Assembly (NCBI GenBank): GCA_024707265.1
Contig: JANQAB010000009.1
Location: forward strand, 806,001 to 870,000
Direction: 5' to 3'
From: Sporocytophaga sp.
GTDB taxonomy: Bacteria; Bacteroidota; Bacteroidia; Cytophagales; Cytophagaceae
Length of the DNA: 64,000 bases
Position numbers and translations under genes: made by a program. Below the pieces are notes generated by a model. The model saw only the letters and a list, made by a program, of their open reading frames with translations, did no database searches and was not told the DNA's origin. This document shows positions 17,065-26,288 of the stretch, in pieces; position 1 is the first letter of the stretch; each line of letters starts with the position of its first letter.

Positions 17065-18789
17065 ATGAGATTTCGTTTAGTTTTTTCCTCTTTTGTGTCA
17101 TTAGTTTTGACCTTGTTTTTTAGTCTTGATAGTATTTCACAAACAAAAAGTATAATTGTTCCTAAGGATAAATACTTTGTTGATAATCAAAATAAAATTA
17201 TTCTGTGTACAGAAAAGATTTCCAATCTTGGTAACATAGATGATGCTGCAGATATTATAATGCAATTCGATAGAAATTATAAGCTAAAAGGCTCTTCCAG
17301 GCTTCTTTCTTACTCTCGTTCTTATGATTTACAAGTTGTAGAAGATGATTTTGAGGATTTTAAGTTGTTCTTTACTCAGTTGCCTGTGTTTTCCATTAGC
17401 ACAGAAAGTGAAATAGTTGATGATCCAAAGGTTAGGGCTTATCTGACGTACTCTGATAATACAGGTATTGTTCTGTCATCTAACATCGGGATTGAATACA
17501 GAGGGGGGTGGTCTCAGAATTTTCCAAAAAAATCTCTAGATCTTGAATTTTGGGAAGATGAAACAGGTGAAAAAACAATAGATGTAAAATTCGGGAACTT
17601 GAGACGTGACGATGATTGGATCCTTGATGCTTTGTATAATGAACCTCTGAGAATCAATAGTTATACGGCACATAAACTTTGGCTGGAAATACATACACTT
17701 TATTACGCAGGCAAAGCGCCCAAAGCAAAAGCAGGAGCTGATGTATCGTATGCTGAATTGTTTTTAAACGGACAATACCAAGGTATTTATATGTTGTCTG
17801 AACAAGTGGATAGAAAGCAATTGGATCTAAAGAAAACCGATGGTATTAGGATAGAAGGAGAGTTGGTTAAAGGTATTGAAAAGTCAGCTGCTTCAACTTT
17901 CATTAGAGCTTATCCATTTGATAATAAGTCTGATATCTGGGATGGACTTGAAATGAAATATCCTGATGAATTTATAAATTGGACAAACATTTATTCATTT
18001 GTGGACTATGTTGTATATAGCCCTGATGAAGAATTTAAAAATGGCATTTTCAATTATTTTGATATTGGCAATGCAATTGATTATTTCATTTTTATGAATG
18101 TATTGGGAGCATCTGATAATACAGGGAAAAATATTTATATCTGTAGATATAAATCAGGTGAACCTTATTTTTATACTCCCTGGGATCTTGATGGCACTTA
18201 CGGTACAGTATGGGATGGAACAAGACACTATTTAACAACATTTGAACTGACCAATGGATTATACGATAGATTATTCAGGCTTAATCCAAATCAGTTTGTT
18301 GGAAAATTATTGTCAAGGTGGGATGAGCTTCGAGCTTCTAAATTGAGTTACATCTCCTTGACCGAAGGACTAGAAAAGAATTACAACTTATTGAAAAGTA
18401 ATAACATTTATGAAAGAGAAGCGATGATATGGAAGGATTACAGGTTTTCGATAAATGATTCTACTTTTATGAAATCCTGGATTGCTGCAAGGCTAGAGTT
18501 TTTTGATGAATATTTACACAGATTGAGTGATGCCAATGAAACATCTAAAATGAATTCTTATGCATATGTAGCAGCTTATCCAACGCCAGTTTCTGATTTT
18601 CTTACAATTGATTTTAAAGGGGCTGATGGTACAGAGTACTCAATGATAAATCTTCAGGGCGTAGTTCAAAAGAAGGGTGAGTTATATGCTGGAAAGAATA
18701 AATTGGAAATCTCTAATTTTGAAGATGGAATTTATTTACTTGTAATTGGAAATACAATTCAAAAGATTTCTATAGTCAAAAAATTATAA
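17065..18789 (+). CDS. CotH kinase-family protein, secreted by T9SS
   Basis: 574 residues with a signal peptide (RFRLVFSSFVSLVLTLFF...ISQ). Residues ~140-420 show the CotH pattern: GIEYRGGWSQNFPKKSLDLE, DDDWILDALYNEPLRINSYT, AELFLNGQYQGIYMLSEQVD and FYTPWDLDGTYG. In characterised CotH proteins these residues form an atypical kinase fold that phosphorylates secreted proteins, with the final Asp in the metal-binding position. The last 80 residues are a T9SS sorting domain (AYPTPVSDFLTIDF...DGIYLLV) ending KKL. It is probably released or surface-attached. Activity is inferred from family only. Confidence 0.85.
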   Translation: MRFRLVFSSFVSLVLTLFFSLDSISQTKSIIVPKDKYFVDNQNKIILCTEKISNLGNIDDAADIIMQFDRNYKLKGSSRLLSYSRSYDLQVVEDDFEDFKLFFTQLPVFSISTESEIVDDPKVRAYLTYSDNTGIVLSSNIGIEYRGGWSQNFPKKSLDLEFWEDETGEKTIDVKFGNLRRDDDWILDALYNEPLRINSYTAHKLWLEIHTLYYAGKAPKAKAGADVSYAELFLNGQYQGIYMLSEQVDRKQLDLKKTDGIRIEGELVKGIEKSAASTFIRAYPFDNKSDIWDGLEMKYPDEFINWTNIYSFVDYVVYSPDEEFKNGIFNYFDIGNAIDYFIFMNVLGASDNTGKNIYICRYKSGEPYFYTPWDLDGTYGTVWDGTRHYLTTFELTNGLYDRLFRLNPNQFVGKLLSRWDELRASKLSYISLTEGLEKNYNLLKSNNIYEREAMIWKDYRFSINDSTFMKSWIAARLEFFDEYLHRLSDANETSKMNSYAYVAAYPTPVSDFLTIDFKGADGTEYSMINLQGVVQKKGELYAGKNKLEISNFEDGIYLLVIGNTIQKISIVKKL

Positions 18790-18812
18790 AAAAAGTTTAT
18801 TTATTGAAGAAC

Positions 18813-18851
18813 AAAAGGAAGGAGACTGCCACCAGGCGATTTCCTTTTTTT
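18813..18851 (+). terminator. Terminator of the CotH-like gene
   Basis: aaaaggaa pairs with ttcctttt around a 20-base loop, followed by a T run (18845-18850). Its A-flanked symmetry means it could also serve the convergent gene. Confidence 0.6.
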
Positions 18852-18928
18852 ATGTTGATTTTTTTTAATTAGTTATAAGCCTTTGACTTCTGCATAACGA
18901 TAATCTAATTATGTGTGTTCTGTTGTTT

Positions 18929-19918
18929 TTATATAGTATATGTAATTGAATATTCTTTGTTATACTTAGCCCTGTATTGTATTGGCGACATTCCTGTATA
19001 TTTTTTAAATATCATTCTGAATGCTTTGGGGTCTGAATAACCTACGCCGTACATAACTTCATTTACATTGTTATGTGTTGTTTCCAGTGATTGTTTGGCT
19101 GCTTCTATTCTTACTCGTTGCACATATTCTATGATGGTATTGGAAGTTGCTTTTTTAAATCTGCGTTCAAGGTTTCTTCTGCCTATAGCAAATTTTGATG
19201 CAATCTGATCTACTGTAAACTTTTCTGCCGGATTGCTTTCTATCAGTTCCTGGGCTTTTTTAATAATTATATCTTCATGATCTTTTTGCCCGTTAAATAT
19301 AGTGAATGGTGACTGGCTTCTACGTTCAATATCGATTTGAAATGCTCTCGCCATAAATAAAGCAATATCTCTTCCTGTATACTTTTCAATCAGATAAAGT
19401 ATGAGGTTTAAATAGGAGAAAGCACCACCGCTGGAGTATATTCCGTTTTCATCTGTAATTATTTTATCTTCTACCAGACGCACATCAGGAAACAGCTTTT
19501 TAAATTCATTTGCTGAAAGCCAATGTGTCGCACAACTTTTTCCTTTTAAAAGTCCTGTTGATGCCAGTAAGAAGGCTCCTACGCAAAGGCTTGCTACTTC
19601 CACACCTTTAAGATATTGGTCTGTTATCCATTGATAATAATCTCTGTTTAAATCAATTATTGATTTTAAATCTCCATCAATGGCAGGGATGATGATAAGA
19701 TCTGTATCGTCAATGTCCCATATCAACTTGTCAGGATAGATTTTATATAAATTATTGCTGATAGAGACTTCTTGGCTAAGGGCAGTAAGTTTTATTTCAA
19801 ACATCGGCTCTTTTCCCAGGCGGATAAGGTGTTTGTTTACTTCAGTGAAAACCTGACGAGGACCTTCAATGCTGCCCAAAACAGCTCCTATTGGTACCAG
19901 AATAGAAATCTTTTTCAT
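18929..19918 (-). CDS. GlxA-family AraC-type transcriptional regulator
   Basis: The ATG at 19918 (MKKISILVPIGAVLGS) is preferred over one five codons upstream because it begins the DJ-1/PfpI fold directly. Residues 1-185 form that domain, with the Cys-centred elbow ASLCVGAFLLAS and GKSCATHWLSA. Residues 220-320 are two AraC helix-turn-helix motifs (DQIASKFAIGRRNLERR and NEVMYGVGYSDPKAFR). Such regulators sense small ligands through the N-terminal domain. Two partial copies of its 3' half lie at 14096-14189 and 15573-16072, so this intact gene is the presumable parent. Targets are unknown. Confidence 0.88.
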   Translation of the reverse strand: MKKISILVPIGAVLGSIEGPRQVFTEVNKHLIRLGKEPMFEIKLTALSQEVSISNNLYKIYPDKLIWDIDDTDLIIIPAIDGDLKSIIDLNRDYYQWITDQYLKGVEVASLCVGAFLLASTGLLKGKSCATHWLSANEFKKLFPDVRLVEDKIITDENGIYSSGGAFSYLNLILYLIEKYTGRDIALFMARAFQIDIERRSQSPFTIFNGQKDHEDIIIKKAQELIESNPAEKFTVDQIASKFAIGRRNLERRFKKATSNTIIEYVQRVRIEAAKQSLETTHNNVNEVMYGVGYSDPKAFRMIFKKYTGMSPIQYRAKYNKEYSITYTI

Positions 19919-20132
19919 ATCATAAATGTACAAGGTTCATTTGTCGCGATCTACCCCTTAAATAGTCGCATTTTCAGAAGATTAATCAAAATATTGGTCT
20001 TTAATTAGTACTCGCTTAGGGCATCATTGCCAGGAAGGGTTAGCTATGATTATTTTAAACATGTATCCTTCTTTCTTCTTAATACACAAATTGATGTCTA
20101 TATATATTCAAAAACATAAATTATTCAATAAT

Positions 20133-20627
20133 ATGAGTTTAGTAAACAGAATTGTACCCTGCCTATGGTTTGATCATCAGGCTGAAGAAGCTGCGAAGTT
20201 TTATACTTCTATATTTAAGAATTCAAAAATTACAAACACCTCCTGCTATGGTGAAGCAGGTTATGAGTTTCATAAGAAAAAGGCTGGTTCGGTTATGGTT
20301 GTTTCATTCGAAATTGAAGGGCAGAGATACGATGCCATGAATGGCGGTCCTCTGTTTAAGTTTTCAGAAGCTGTTTCTTTGCAAGTAATGTGTGACACTC
20401 AGGCCGAAATAGATTATTATTGGGATAAGCTGACGAAGGATGGTGAAGAGGGGCCATGTGGATGGCTAAAGGATAAGTTTGGATTTTCCTGGCAAGTGGT
20501 ACCAAAGGTTTTGGAAGAGATGTTAACAGATCCTGATGAAAGCAAAAGAGAAAGGGTAATGAATGCCTATCTGCAAATGAAAAAGTATGATATAAGTCTG
20601 CTTGAAAAAGCATTTGAAGGAAAATAA
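20133..20627 (+). CDS. VOC-family protein, PhnB/3-demethylubiquinone methyltransferase-like
   Basis: The start at 20133 (MSLVNRIVPCLWFDHQAEEA) gives the standard ~164-residue length; a longer frame from 20046 adds 29 unrelated residues. The family hallmarks are PCLWFDHQAEEAAKFYTSIF, DAMNGGPLFKFSEAVSLQV, YYWDKLTKDGEEGPCGWLKD and FGFSWQVVPKVLEEMLTD. These PhnB-like proteins are metal-lacking or divergent glyoxalase folds whose reaction is usually unknown. It stands alone between the regulator and the next gene. Confidence 0.88.
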   Translation: MSLVNRIVPCLWFDHQAEEAAKFYTSIFKNSKITNTSCYGEAGYEFHKKKAGSVMVVSFEIEGQRYDAMNGGPLFKFSEAVSLQVMCDTQAEIDYYWDKLTKDGEEGPCGWLKDKFGFSWQVVPKVLEEMLTDPDESKRERVMNAYLQMKKYDISLLEKAFEGK

Positions 20628-20692
20628 TCTCAGTTACTTATGCTTGATTGGGATAATTGTGGTAGTTTTACTTTTCATTATTTTCTGGTTTT

Positions 20693-21193
20693 ATGGAAGT
20701 AACAACTCAGTTAACAAAGGAAGATTATTTTTATTTTGTTAAATACTCTTTCAGAAAGCAATCAAGAATGAGACTTGTTATATTTTGCATTCTTGCGACT
20801 GTAATGTGCTTTATTAATTTTGAGAGGGACGTATTATTGTTGGTTAATTTAATTAATGTATTCTTTACCTTAGTAATATTCGGGCTTGCATGGGTTGGGA
20901 TAAATTGGCTTAATAATTTCGGCTTTAGAAAAACAATAAGGCATAACCCTTTGATATTTGAGAAAAGGATAGTTACACTGACTGACGATGGTGTGAAGGA
21001 TCGGTCGCAACTGGGTAATGGTAAAGTGAATTGGGAAGCAATGAAATCTGTTGAAGAGGCAGGAGGTCTAATTTTAATATACCTAGGTAAAAATTTTGCA
21101 ATTATAGTTCCAAAAAGAGATTTTGATAAGGAATCTGACAGTAGAAGTTTTGTTTCCTTTATTAAAGCAAAGATTCATCAGACTATTTCATAG
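20693..21193 (+). CDS. YcxB-like membrane protein
   Basis: 166 residues. After a soluble N-terminal start (EVTTQLTKEDYFYFVKYSFR), two adjacent membrane helices span about residues 28-75. A cytosolic beta-rich tail follows with RIVTLTDDGVKDRSQLGNGK, WEAMKSVEEAGGLILIYLG and IIVPKRDF, the typical YcxB-like (PH-like) C-terminal pattern. Function of this family is not established. Confidence 0.72.
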   Translation: MEVTTQLTKEDYFYFVKYSFRKQSRMRLVIFCILATVMCFINFERDVLLLVNLINVFFTLVIFGLAWVGINWLNNFGFRKTIRHNPLIFEKRIVTLTDDGVKDRSQLGNGKVNWEAMKSVEEAGGLILIYLGKNFAIIVPKRDFDKESDSRSFVSFIKAKIHQTIS

Positions 21194-21295
21194 GGTTAGT
21201 ATTTTTCTGAATGATTGTTTCATTAAATTATGAAAATTATATAGTATCTTGGAAGTAGGTTGTGGTATTAAATCAAGATACCACCAATAAGAAAA

Positions 21296-21667
21296 ATGAA
21301 CATCCTGGAAAGAATTTCTCTATTGACTGATACTAAGAGATGGTGGCTGGCTATAGCACTTACATTACTTGTTAATTTTGGGTTATATGTCCTGCTAATT
21401 TATTTTGGTTATATATTCGGATTTGCAGTTTTTGGCATAGTGCCACTTTTAACAGGTTTAATGGCAACTTGGCTCTATGGTTTTTCCAGAAACGTCTCCA
21501 GGCTTGCTTCCATTGGGATTTCTTTTACTACACTGATATTTTTGATTTGCCTGCTTGTTCTGGCGGGAGCATTGAATACCCAGTATTTACTTTTTATGGT
21601 TCTGGTTTCTTTTAATCTTTGTTGGATTGGGAGTACCATTGGTAGGATGCTAATTGCAAAGAATTAG
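21296..21667 (+). CDS. Small integral membrane protein, four predicted helices
   Basis: 123 residues, most of them hydrophobic, in four probable transmembrane segments (about residues 18-38, 40-60, 70-90 and 95-115), with only short loops such as YGFSRNVSRLA. No family was recognised. The short cytosolic N-terminus is MNILERISLLTDTKRWW. It stands about 100 bases after the YcxB-like gene and before the YceI gene. Confidence 0.6.
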   Translation: MNILERISLLTDTKRWWLAIALTLLVNFGLYVLLIYFGYIFGFAVFGIVPLLTGLMATWLYGFSRNVSRLASIGISFTTLIFLICLLVLAGALNTQYLLFMVLVSFNLCWIGSTIGRMLIAKN

Positions 21668-21741
21668 GTACGATTTCAATTCCCTTCAAACATTTTCATG
21701 ACTTGTAAGTTGTGTTGTTTCAACAAAAATAATGGCACAAA

Positions 21742-22410
21742 ATGATGAAACAGGCCCACTTACAATTACTTTTTATCTTTTCTCTTGTATTGCTTTTTTC
21801 CTGTGAAACTAAGAAACAAGAATCCGGAACTTCTGACACTGCAGCCGCAGCTTCAGGTGACCAGGCAGTGTCTTCTGGAGAAGAAACAGTTTATAAAATT
21901 GATACCGCCAATAGTAGTATCAAATGGACTGGTAAAAAAGTTACCGGAAAGCATACTGGCTCCATCAAAATTCAGAGTGGAGAATTAAAGGTTGTCAATA
22001 ATGTTATCACCGGCGGTACCATTACAATCGATATGCAATCAATTAAGAATGATGATTTAACGGACAAAGAAAGCAATCAGAAGCTTATCGGACATTTAAA
22101 GTCACCGGATTTCTTTGATGTAGAAAAACATCCGACTGCTACATTCGAAATCAAAAGATTAGACGCTGGTAAAGCGGAAAAAGAAGAGGTTGTTACCGGA
22201 AAGCTGTCTTTAAAGGGGAAATCTGATGAAATCAGTGTACCGGTTAAAATTACTCACCATGATAATGAGTTAACTGCAAAGGGAACTACGGTGATTGACA
22301 GAACTAAATGGGATATTCGTTACGGCTCTGGTAAATTTTTTGAGAACCTTGGAGATAAAGCGATCTATGATGAAGTGGATATTGAATTCGATCTTAAGGC
22401 AACCAAATAA
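21742..22410 (+). CDS. YceI-family lipoprotein
   Basis: 222 residues. A lipoprotein signal ends at Cys21 (LVLLFSCETKK); a Ser/Ala-rich linker then leads to the YceI lipocalin-like beta-barrel from about residue 50. Its features are TANSSIKWTGKKVTGKHTG, GGTITIDMQSIKNDDL, LKSPDFFDVEKHPTATFEI and TVIDRTKWDIRYGSGKFF. YceI barrels bind long-chain isoprenoids or fatty acids in the envelope; the lipid anchor places it on a membrane surface. Either of two adjacent ATGs could be used. Confidence 0.88.
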   Translation: MMKQAHLQLLFIFSLVLLFSCETKKQESGTSDTAAAASGDQAVSSGEETVYKIDTANSSIKWTGKKVTGKHTGSIKIQSGELKVVNNVITGGTITIDMQSIKNDDLTDKESNQKLIGHLKSPDFFDVEKHPTATFEIKRLDAGKAEKEEVVTGKLSLKGKSDEISVPVKITHHDNELTAKGTTVIDRTKWDIRYGSGKFFENLGDKAIYDEVDIEFDLKATK

Positions 22411-22555
22411 TTTTAAAGAATTAATTAAAAGCTTTATGAATCCTTGGGGGAACCTGAGGATTTTTTTGTTCTGGCCATTTTTAAAAACACATAACATAAA
22501 CCATTCCTGCCGGTTAGCTTTTCTTAATCAATGTTAATCTTTATTAATTTAAGCT

Positions 22556-23611
22556 ATGAGAATAAATTTTACTCCATTAAAAAAAGTGATCTTTGCGTTT
22601 GCCACAATTTTCCTTCCTGCAGGGTGTTTGTATGCTCAGTTGTCTACCGCATTAGTTCAGGTAATCCACAATGCTGCAGATCCTGAACTTCTTACAGTCG
22701 ATGTTTATGTCAGTGACATATTGTGGGCAGACAATGTTCAGTTCAGGCAGGCGAGTGAATTTGAAACTGTTATTGCAGATGTGCCCACTAAAATTGATAT
22801 CGCTCCTGCAGCCAGTACAAGCTCCGCCGATGCTATTTATAGTACTACAGTTACTCTGGCTCCTGGCACGAAAAACATCATTATGGCTACTGGTGTAGTA
22901 GGAACAGGGTTTGCGCCCAATCCTGAAAGTAAAGACATTGCATTTAATCTAAAGGTTTTTAATGCTGCCAAAGATATTTCTACAGATCCTTCTACTGTGG
23001 AAGTTAACTTCTGGCATGGCGTCACTGATGCTCCTGTATTAAACGTTGTTACAGGACTAGGTGACACTTTAGTGAAATCCATTGGATATAACCTTAATGC
23101 AAATTATGATGTCCTCAATCCGGGCATTTACAATATTTATCTTACCAGTACTTACAATAAAGAGGACACTTTGGGTGCATTCACTGCAGATCTCAGTGGC
23201 TATGCAGGAAAAGCAATTCTAATATTTGCAAGTGGTTTTCTGAATCCGTTGCAAAACAATGATGGGCCAGCATTTGCTTTATATGCTGCATTGCCGGATG
23301 GAGAAGTTGTTGCACTTAGTGATATAATTGCTGGCGTTAAAGCTTCCGCGACACCTTTTCAGAAACTTTTGGCTTATCCAGTGCCATCAGCAGACCTGCT
23401 GACACTTGAAATTGAAAACGATACTCCAGGAATGGTTGAAGTTGAGTTGGTAAATATGTATGGAAATGTGGTCGAACCATCTTCTGTTTATCTAACTTCC
23501 GGAAAGAACCTGGTAAACCTGGATTTAAGTAATGTTGCTAATGGGCAATATCTTATTAAAATAATTGGAAAAACCAGAATGGGGACAGCCCGCTGTGCTG
23601 TTATAAAGTAA
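22556..23611 (+). CDS. DUF4397-like secreted protein with T9SS sorting domain
   Basis: 351 residues with a signal peptide ending near CLYAQ. The body has two related beta domains, each starting with a segment like VQVIHNAADPELLTVDVYV and VNFWHGVTDAPVLNVV, the DUF4397 pattern found in surface proteins. The C-terminal domain, LLAYPVPSADLLTLEIENDT...NGQYLIKIIG, is a T9SS type A sorting sequence, so the protein should be exported across the outer membrane. Ligand or role unknown. A clear hairpin terminator follows. Confidence 0.8.
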   Translation: MRINFTPLKKVIFAFATIFLPAGCLYAQLSTALVQVIHNAADPELLTVDVYVSDILWADNVQFRQASEFETVIADVPTKIDIAPAASTSSADAIYSTTVTLAPGTKNIIMATGVVGTGFAPNPESKDIAFNLKVFNAAKDISTDPSTVEVNFWHGVTDAPVLNVVTGLGDTLVKSIGYNLNANYDVLNPGIYNIYLTSTYNKEDTLGAFTADLSGYAGKAILIFASGFLNPLQNNDGPAFALYAALPDGEVVALSDIIAGVKASATPFQKLLAYPVPSADLLTLEIENDTPGMVEVELVNMYGNVVEPSSVYLTSGKNLVNLDLSNVANGQYLIKIIGKTRMGTARCAVIK

Positions 23612-23621
23612 TCAAAGTAAG

Positions 23622-23664
23622 AATAGGGACGCTTCCAGGTATTAATGAGCTTCCCTATTTTATA
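23622..23664 (+). terminator. Terminator of the DUF4397-like gene
   Basis: aataggga pairs with tccctatt (8 bp), with a further inner gct/agc pairing, followed by ttttatat. Confidence 0.7.
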
Positions 23665-23981
23665 TATTCATTTTTAAGTCTTGCTCTAAGACAGATGATT
23701 TTTATGTTTTGTGTATAAAAGCCATTGTTATTTCTTTGGTTTATTCTAAATCCCATAGTGTTTGATAGTTTAAATAAATCTCAGGTTTAAAGGGCAAGTA
23801 ATTTTTTTACTTTTTCTTAGTTTGTATGACACAACACTTGTTTAATTGAATCTTCAAAATTTTGTGGATTTTTGCGCACAAATTTACATTTAATGTGAGT
23901 TTAGGTTTATTTTTAATCGGAAAATCGTATTTCTATATTCTTATTTTGCTTTTTATGTTAAAAATTTAACTATGATCTACA

Positions 23982-24186
23982 ACGTAAGTAGTTATTTCTG
24001 TTAATATTATTTATTTTGTCATTTTAAATGTGAATGACTTCAGATTGTAACAAATTTATCGATTTGTCTCTCAAATTTGATAGTAATATTAAAAAAATAG
24101 GTATAAATATAAATTATTGTAGAATCTTTTAAAGTCATTTTGAAATACGTAAGTACTTTAATATAATTGTTTCAGATACGTAAGTA
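23982..24186. promoter_or_regulatory. Three ACGTAAGTA repeats, possible operator sites
   Basis: The 9-mer occurs at 23982-23990, 24147-24155 and 24178-24186. The last two are 31 bases apart (about three helical turns) in the extended contexts aaatacgtaagtac and agatacgtaagtat, ending 30 bases before the porin ATG. This placement fits binding of a regulator, but none can be named. Confidence 0.4.
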
Positions 24187-24216
24187 TTGTAGTTGAACAA
24201 TTAAATAAGGACACAA

Positions 24217-25605
24217 ATGATGAAAACACTTAAACTTTTACCGACAGCTTTTTGCGTAGCTGCCCTGTCGCTGGGGTTAAACACTGGCGCTTTTTCAAAA
24301 GGAAAAGATTTTGAAGAAAAAAAAAAAAATTCATCAGGAACGGATGTAAACCCTACAGTTTCCGGTCCTTTCAGGAAAAAGGCAGTAAACCAATCCGGGA
24401 GCAATTTTCAAAAGGCACCTGCCAATACTTTTATAATGAGAGAAATGCCTTCTCATTATTTCAGGACAAATAAAGAAGTGAAAACAGATTCTGTACCATT
24501 TAAACCATCTATCAGTGTAGGTTCTATTGTGCATATGTTTGCATCTTCACAGCAGACAGGATTTGGATCAAATACCAACTATGGTGATGCAGGAAGTGAC
24601 TGGAATAAAGGAATCACTTTATATAGAGCCAGGGTGCTTGTTGGTGGCCAACTTTCAAAGAAAGGATCTTTCTTCCTTGAAACTGATATCCCTTCACCAA
24701 TAGGAGTGAGACTGGATTCAAGCACAAAAAATGTTAAAGTGTCCCCGATTATACTAGATGCACAGTATGAGCATACTTTTAATGAACATATAATGCTTGT
24801 TGCCGGTATGCAGCTTGTATCTCACAACAGAAACGGACTTCAGGGAGCTGCATCTCTGATGGCTAATGATTTTACTTATTATCAATATCCATATAACCTC
24901 TTTGCAAATGATCCGCTTCAGGGAAACTTTGGTCGTGATCTTGGATTGAACGCAAGAGGATTTTTCCTGAAGAAAAAGCTTGAGTATCGTTTCGGTATTT
25001 TTTCAGGTAGGAGATTTGACGATAAAGCTCCTTTCAGGACTGTCGGTAGAGTCGTTTATAACTTCCTTGATCCAGAGCAGGACTATTACTATGCAGGAAC
25101 CAAACTTGGCGCTGGTAAGACTGTAGCGCTTGCTGCAGGTTTTGATGCTCAGGCTACATATTATAATGTCGGAGCAGATTTATTTGTTGATGTTCCGGTT
25201 TCCCAAGCTGGTTCTGTAACTCTTAACTCTGCATTTACCTACATGTCGGGAGGGACTAAGACGGATACTAAATATAGCTTTGCTAGAATGATTCCTCAAC
25301 AAACTGTATCATTCCTTGAACTTGGCTACTACTTCAAAGACATCAAAGTACAACCTTGGGTCAGGTTTGAAAATAAAGCCGTGAGTGCAGCTAAAGAGCA
25401 GGCAGAAGGTGATGTTTCTACTTTTAACAAACTTCAAGGTGGAACTGTATTCGGTGGTGGTGTTAACTACTTCTTCAATGGATATGGTACAAACGTAAGG
25501 CTTTCTTATACGACCTTTACCAAAGGCGTTCCACAGGATACAGGAGATATTACCAACAAGACCTATGGACAGTTGTGGTGCCAGCTTCAATTCTTCATAT
25601 TCTAA
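24217..25605 (+). CDS. Outer-membrane porin at the head of the urea island
   Basis: 462 residues: signal peptide (LLPTAFCVAALSLGLNTGAF), a Lys/Ser/Asn-rich linker, then a beta-barrel of alternating amphipathic strands from about residue 95 (PSISVGSIVHMFASSQQTGF) ending with the terminal strand YGQLWCQLQFFIF, whose aromatic last residue is typical for Bam-dependent insertion. The general look is of the phosphate-selective OprO/OprP-like porins. It is cotranscribed-looking with the nickel permease and urea transporter, so a role as a channel for urea is a reasonable inference. A 12-A tract at codons 33-37 (24317-24328) lies in the linker and could slip. Confidence 0.75.
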   Translation: MMKTLKLLPTAFCVAALSLGLNTGAFSKGKDFEEKKKNSSGTDVNPTVSGPFRKKAVNQSGSNFQKAPANTFIMREMPSHYFRTNKEVKTDSVPFKPSISVGSIVHMFASSQQTGFGSNTNYGDAGSDWNKGITLYRARVLVGGQLSKKGSFFLETDIPSPIGVRLDSSTKNVKVSPIILDAQYEHTFNEHIMLVAGMQLVSHNRNGLQGAASLMANDFTYYQYPYNLFANDPLQGNFGRDLGLNARGFFLKKKLEYRFGIFSGRRFDDKAPFRTVGRVVYNFLDPEQDYYYAGTKLGAGKTVALAAGFDAQATYYNVGADLFVDVPVSQAGSVTLNSAFTYMSGGTKTDTKYSFARMIPQQTVSFLELGYYFKDIKVQPWVRFENKAVSAAKEQAEGDVSTFNKLQGGTVFGGGVNYFFNGYGTNVRLSYTTFTKGVPQDTGDITNKTYGQLWCQLQFFIF

Positions 25606-25684
25606 GATTTCTGATTGGTACAAGAAAAGGCACGGATCTCATTGTAGAATATATTAAGAAGTAACTAATCCAATTAGCTTTCAT

Positions 25685-26263
25685 ATGATAACACCTTTAC
25701 TTATAGGCTTAAGCCACTCAATGGAAACAGATCATGTAGTGGCGGTAGGTAATCTTGTTCGTATCAGAAGAGGCTTCAGGGAAGAAGCAATATTAGGCGC
25801 AACCTGGGGATTAGGGCATACTTGCTCTGTAATGATCGGTGCTCTTTCTATATCATTTGTTAAAAATTTCATTGCCTTTCCCGAGCATTTTTCTTTTGAA
25901 CTCTTTGTAGGAGTGATGATGGTAGTGATTGGAATCTATCGCTTATTTATTCTTACAAAAAATGAAGATGAGAAGAGCTCTTCAGGTAATAAGACTTTGT
26001 TCTTCAATGTTGGTGTTGTACACGGCCTTGCAGGCAGTGGCTCCATTGCTGCCATGCTCGCTGGCTCTGCAGAAAACCAACAGGAACAAATACTTTTTCT
26101 GATGCTATTCGGGCTGGGTACAATTATAGGTATGGGATTCATTACAGCTGCCATAACCAGGCTAAAGTTTTTACAGCCAAAATATCTGACATGGTTTTCA
26201 TGTTTCATTGCAGCTTGTTCCTTCATCTATGGTATCAAAATAATTATCGAACAACTTTACTAA
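25685..26263 (+). CDS. ureH: UreH-type nickel permease (urease-associated)
   Basis: 192 residues, about six membrane helices. The first helix contains HSMETDH, an exact match to the HX4DH signature of NiCoT-type nickel/cobalt permeases, and GLGHTCSVMIGAL supplies the second conserved His region; HGLAGSGSIAAMLAGS follows later. It resembles the UreH permease described from urease clusters of Bacillus (not the UreD homologue also called UreH in Helicobacter). Position between the porin and urtA supports nickel supply for the urease encoded downstream. Confidence 0.78.
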   Translation: MITPLLIGLSHSMETDHVVAVGNLVRIRRGFREEAILGATWGLGHTCSVMIGALSISFVKNFIAFPEHFSFELFVGVMMVVIGIYRLFILTKNEDEKSSSGNKTLFFNVGVVHGLAGSGSIAAMLAGSAENQQEQILFLMLFGLGTIIGMGFITAAITRLKFLQPKYLTWFSCFIAACSFIYGIKIIIEQLY

Positions 26264-26288
26264 AATACTAACTCTAACAACGACTCGT

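Larger units (their letters stand above)
23612..24216. other. Regulatory spacer upstream of the urea island
   Basis: About 600 bases without a gene. It contains the terminator at 23622-23664 on its left and three copies of ACGTAAGTA nearer the porin start. It is very AT-rich, and probably holds the main promoter of the island. Confidence 0.5.
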
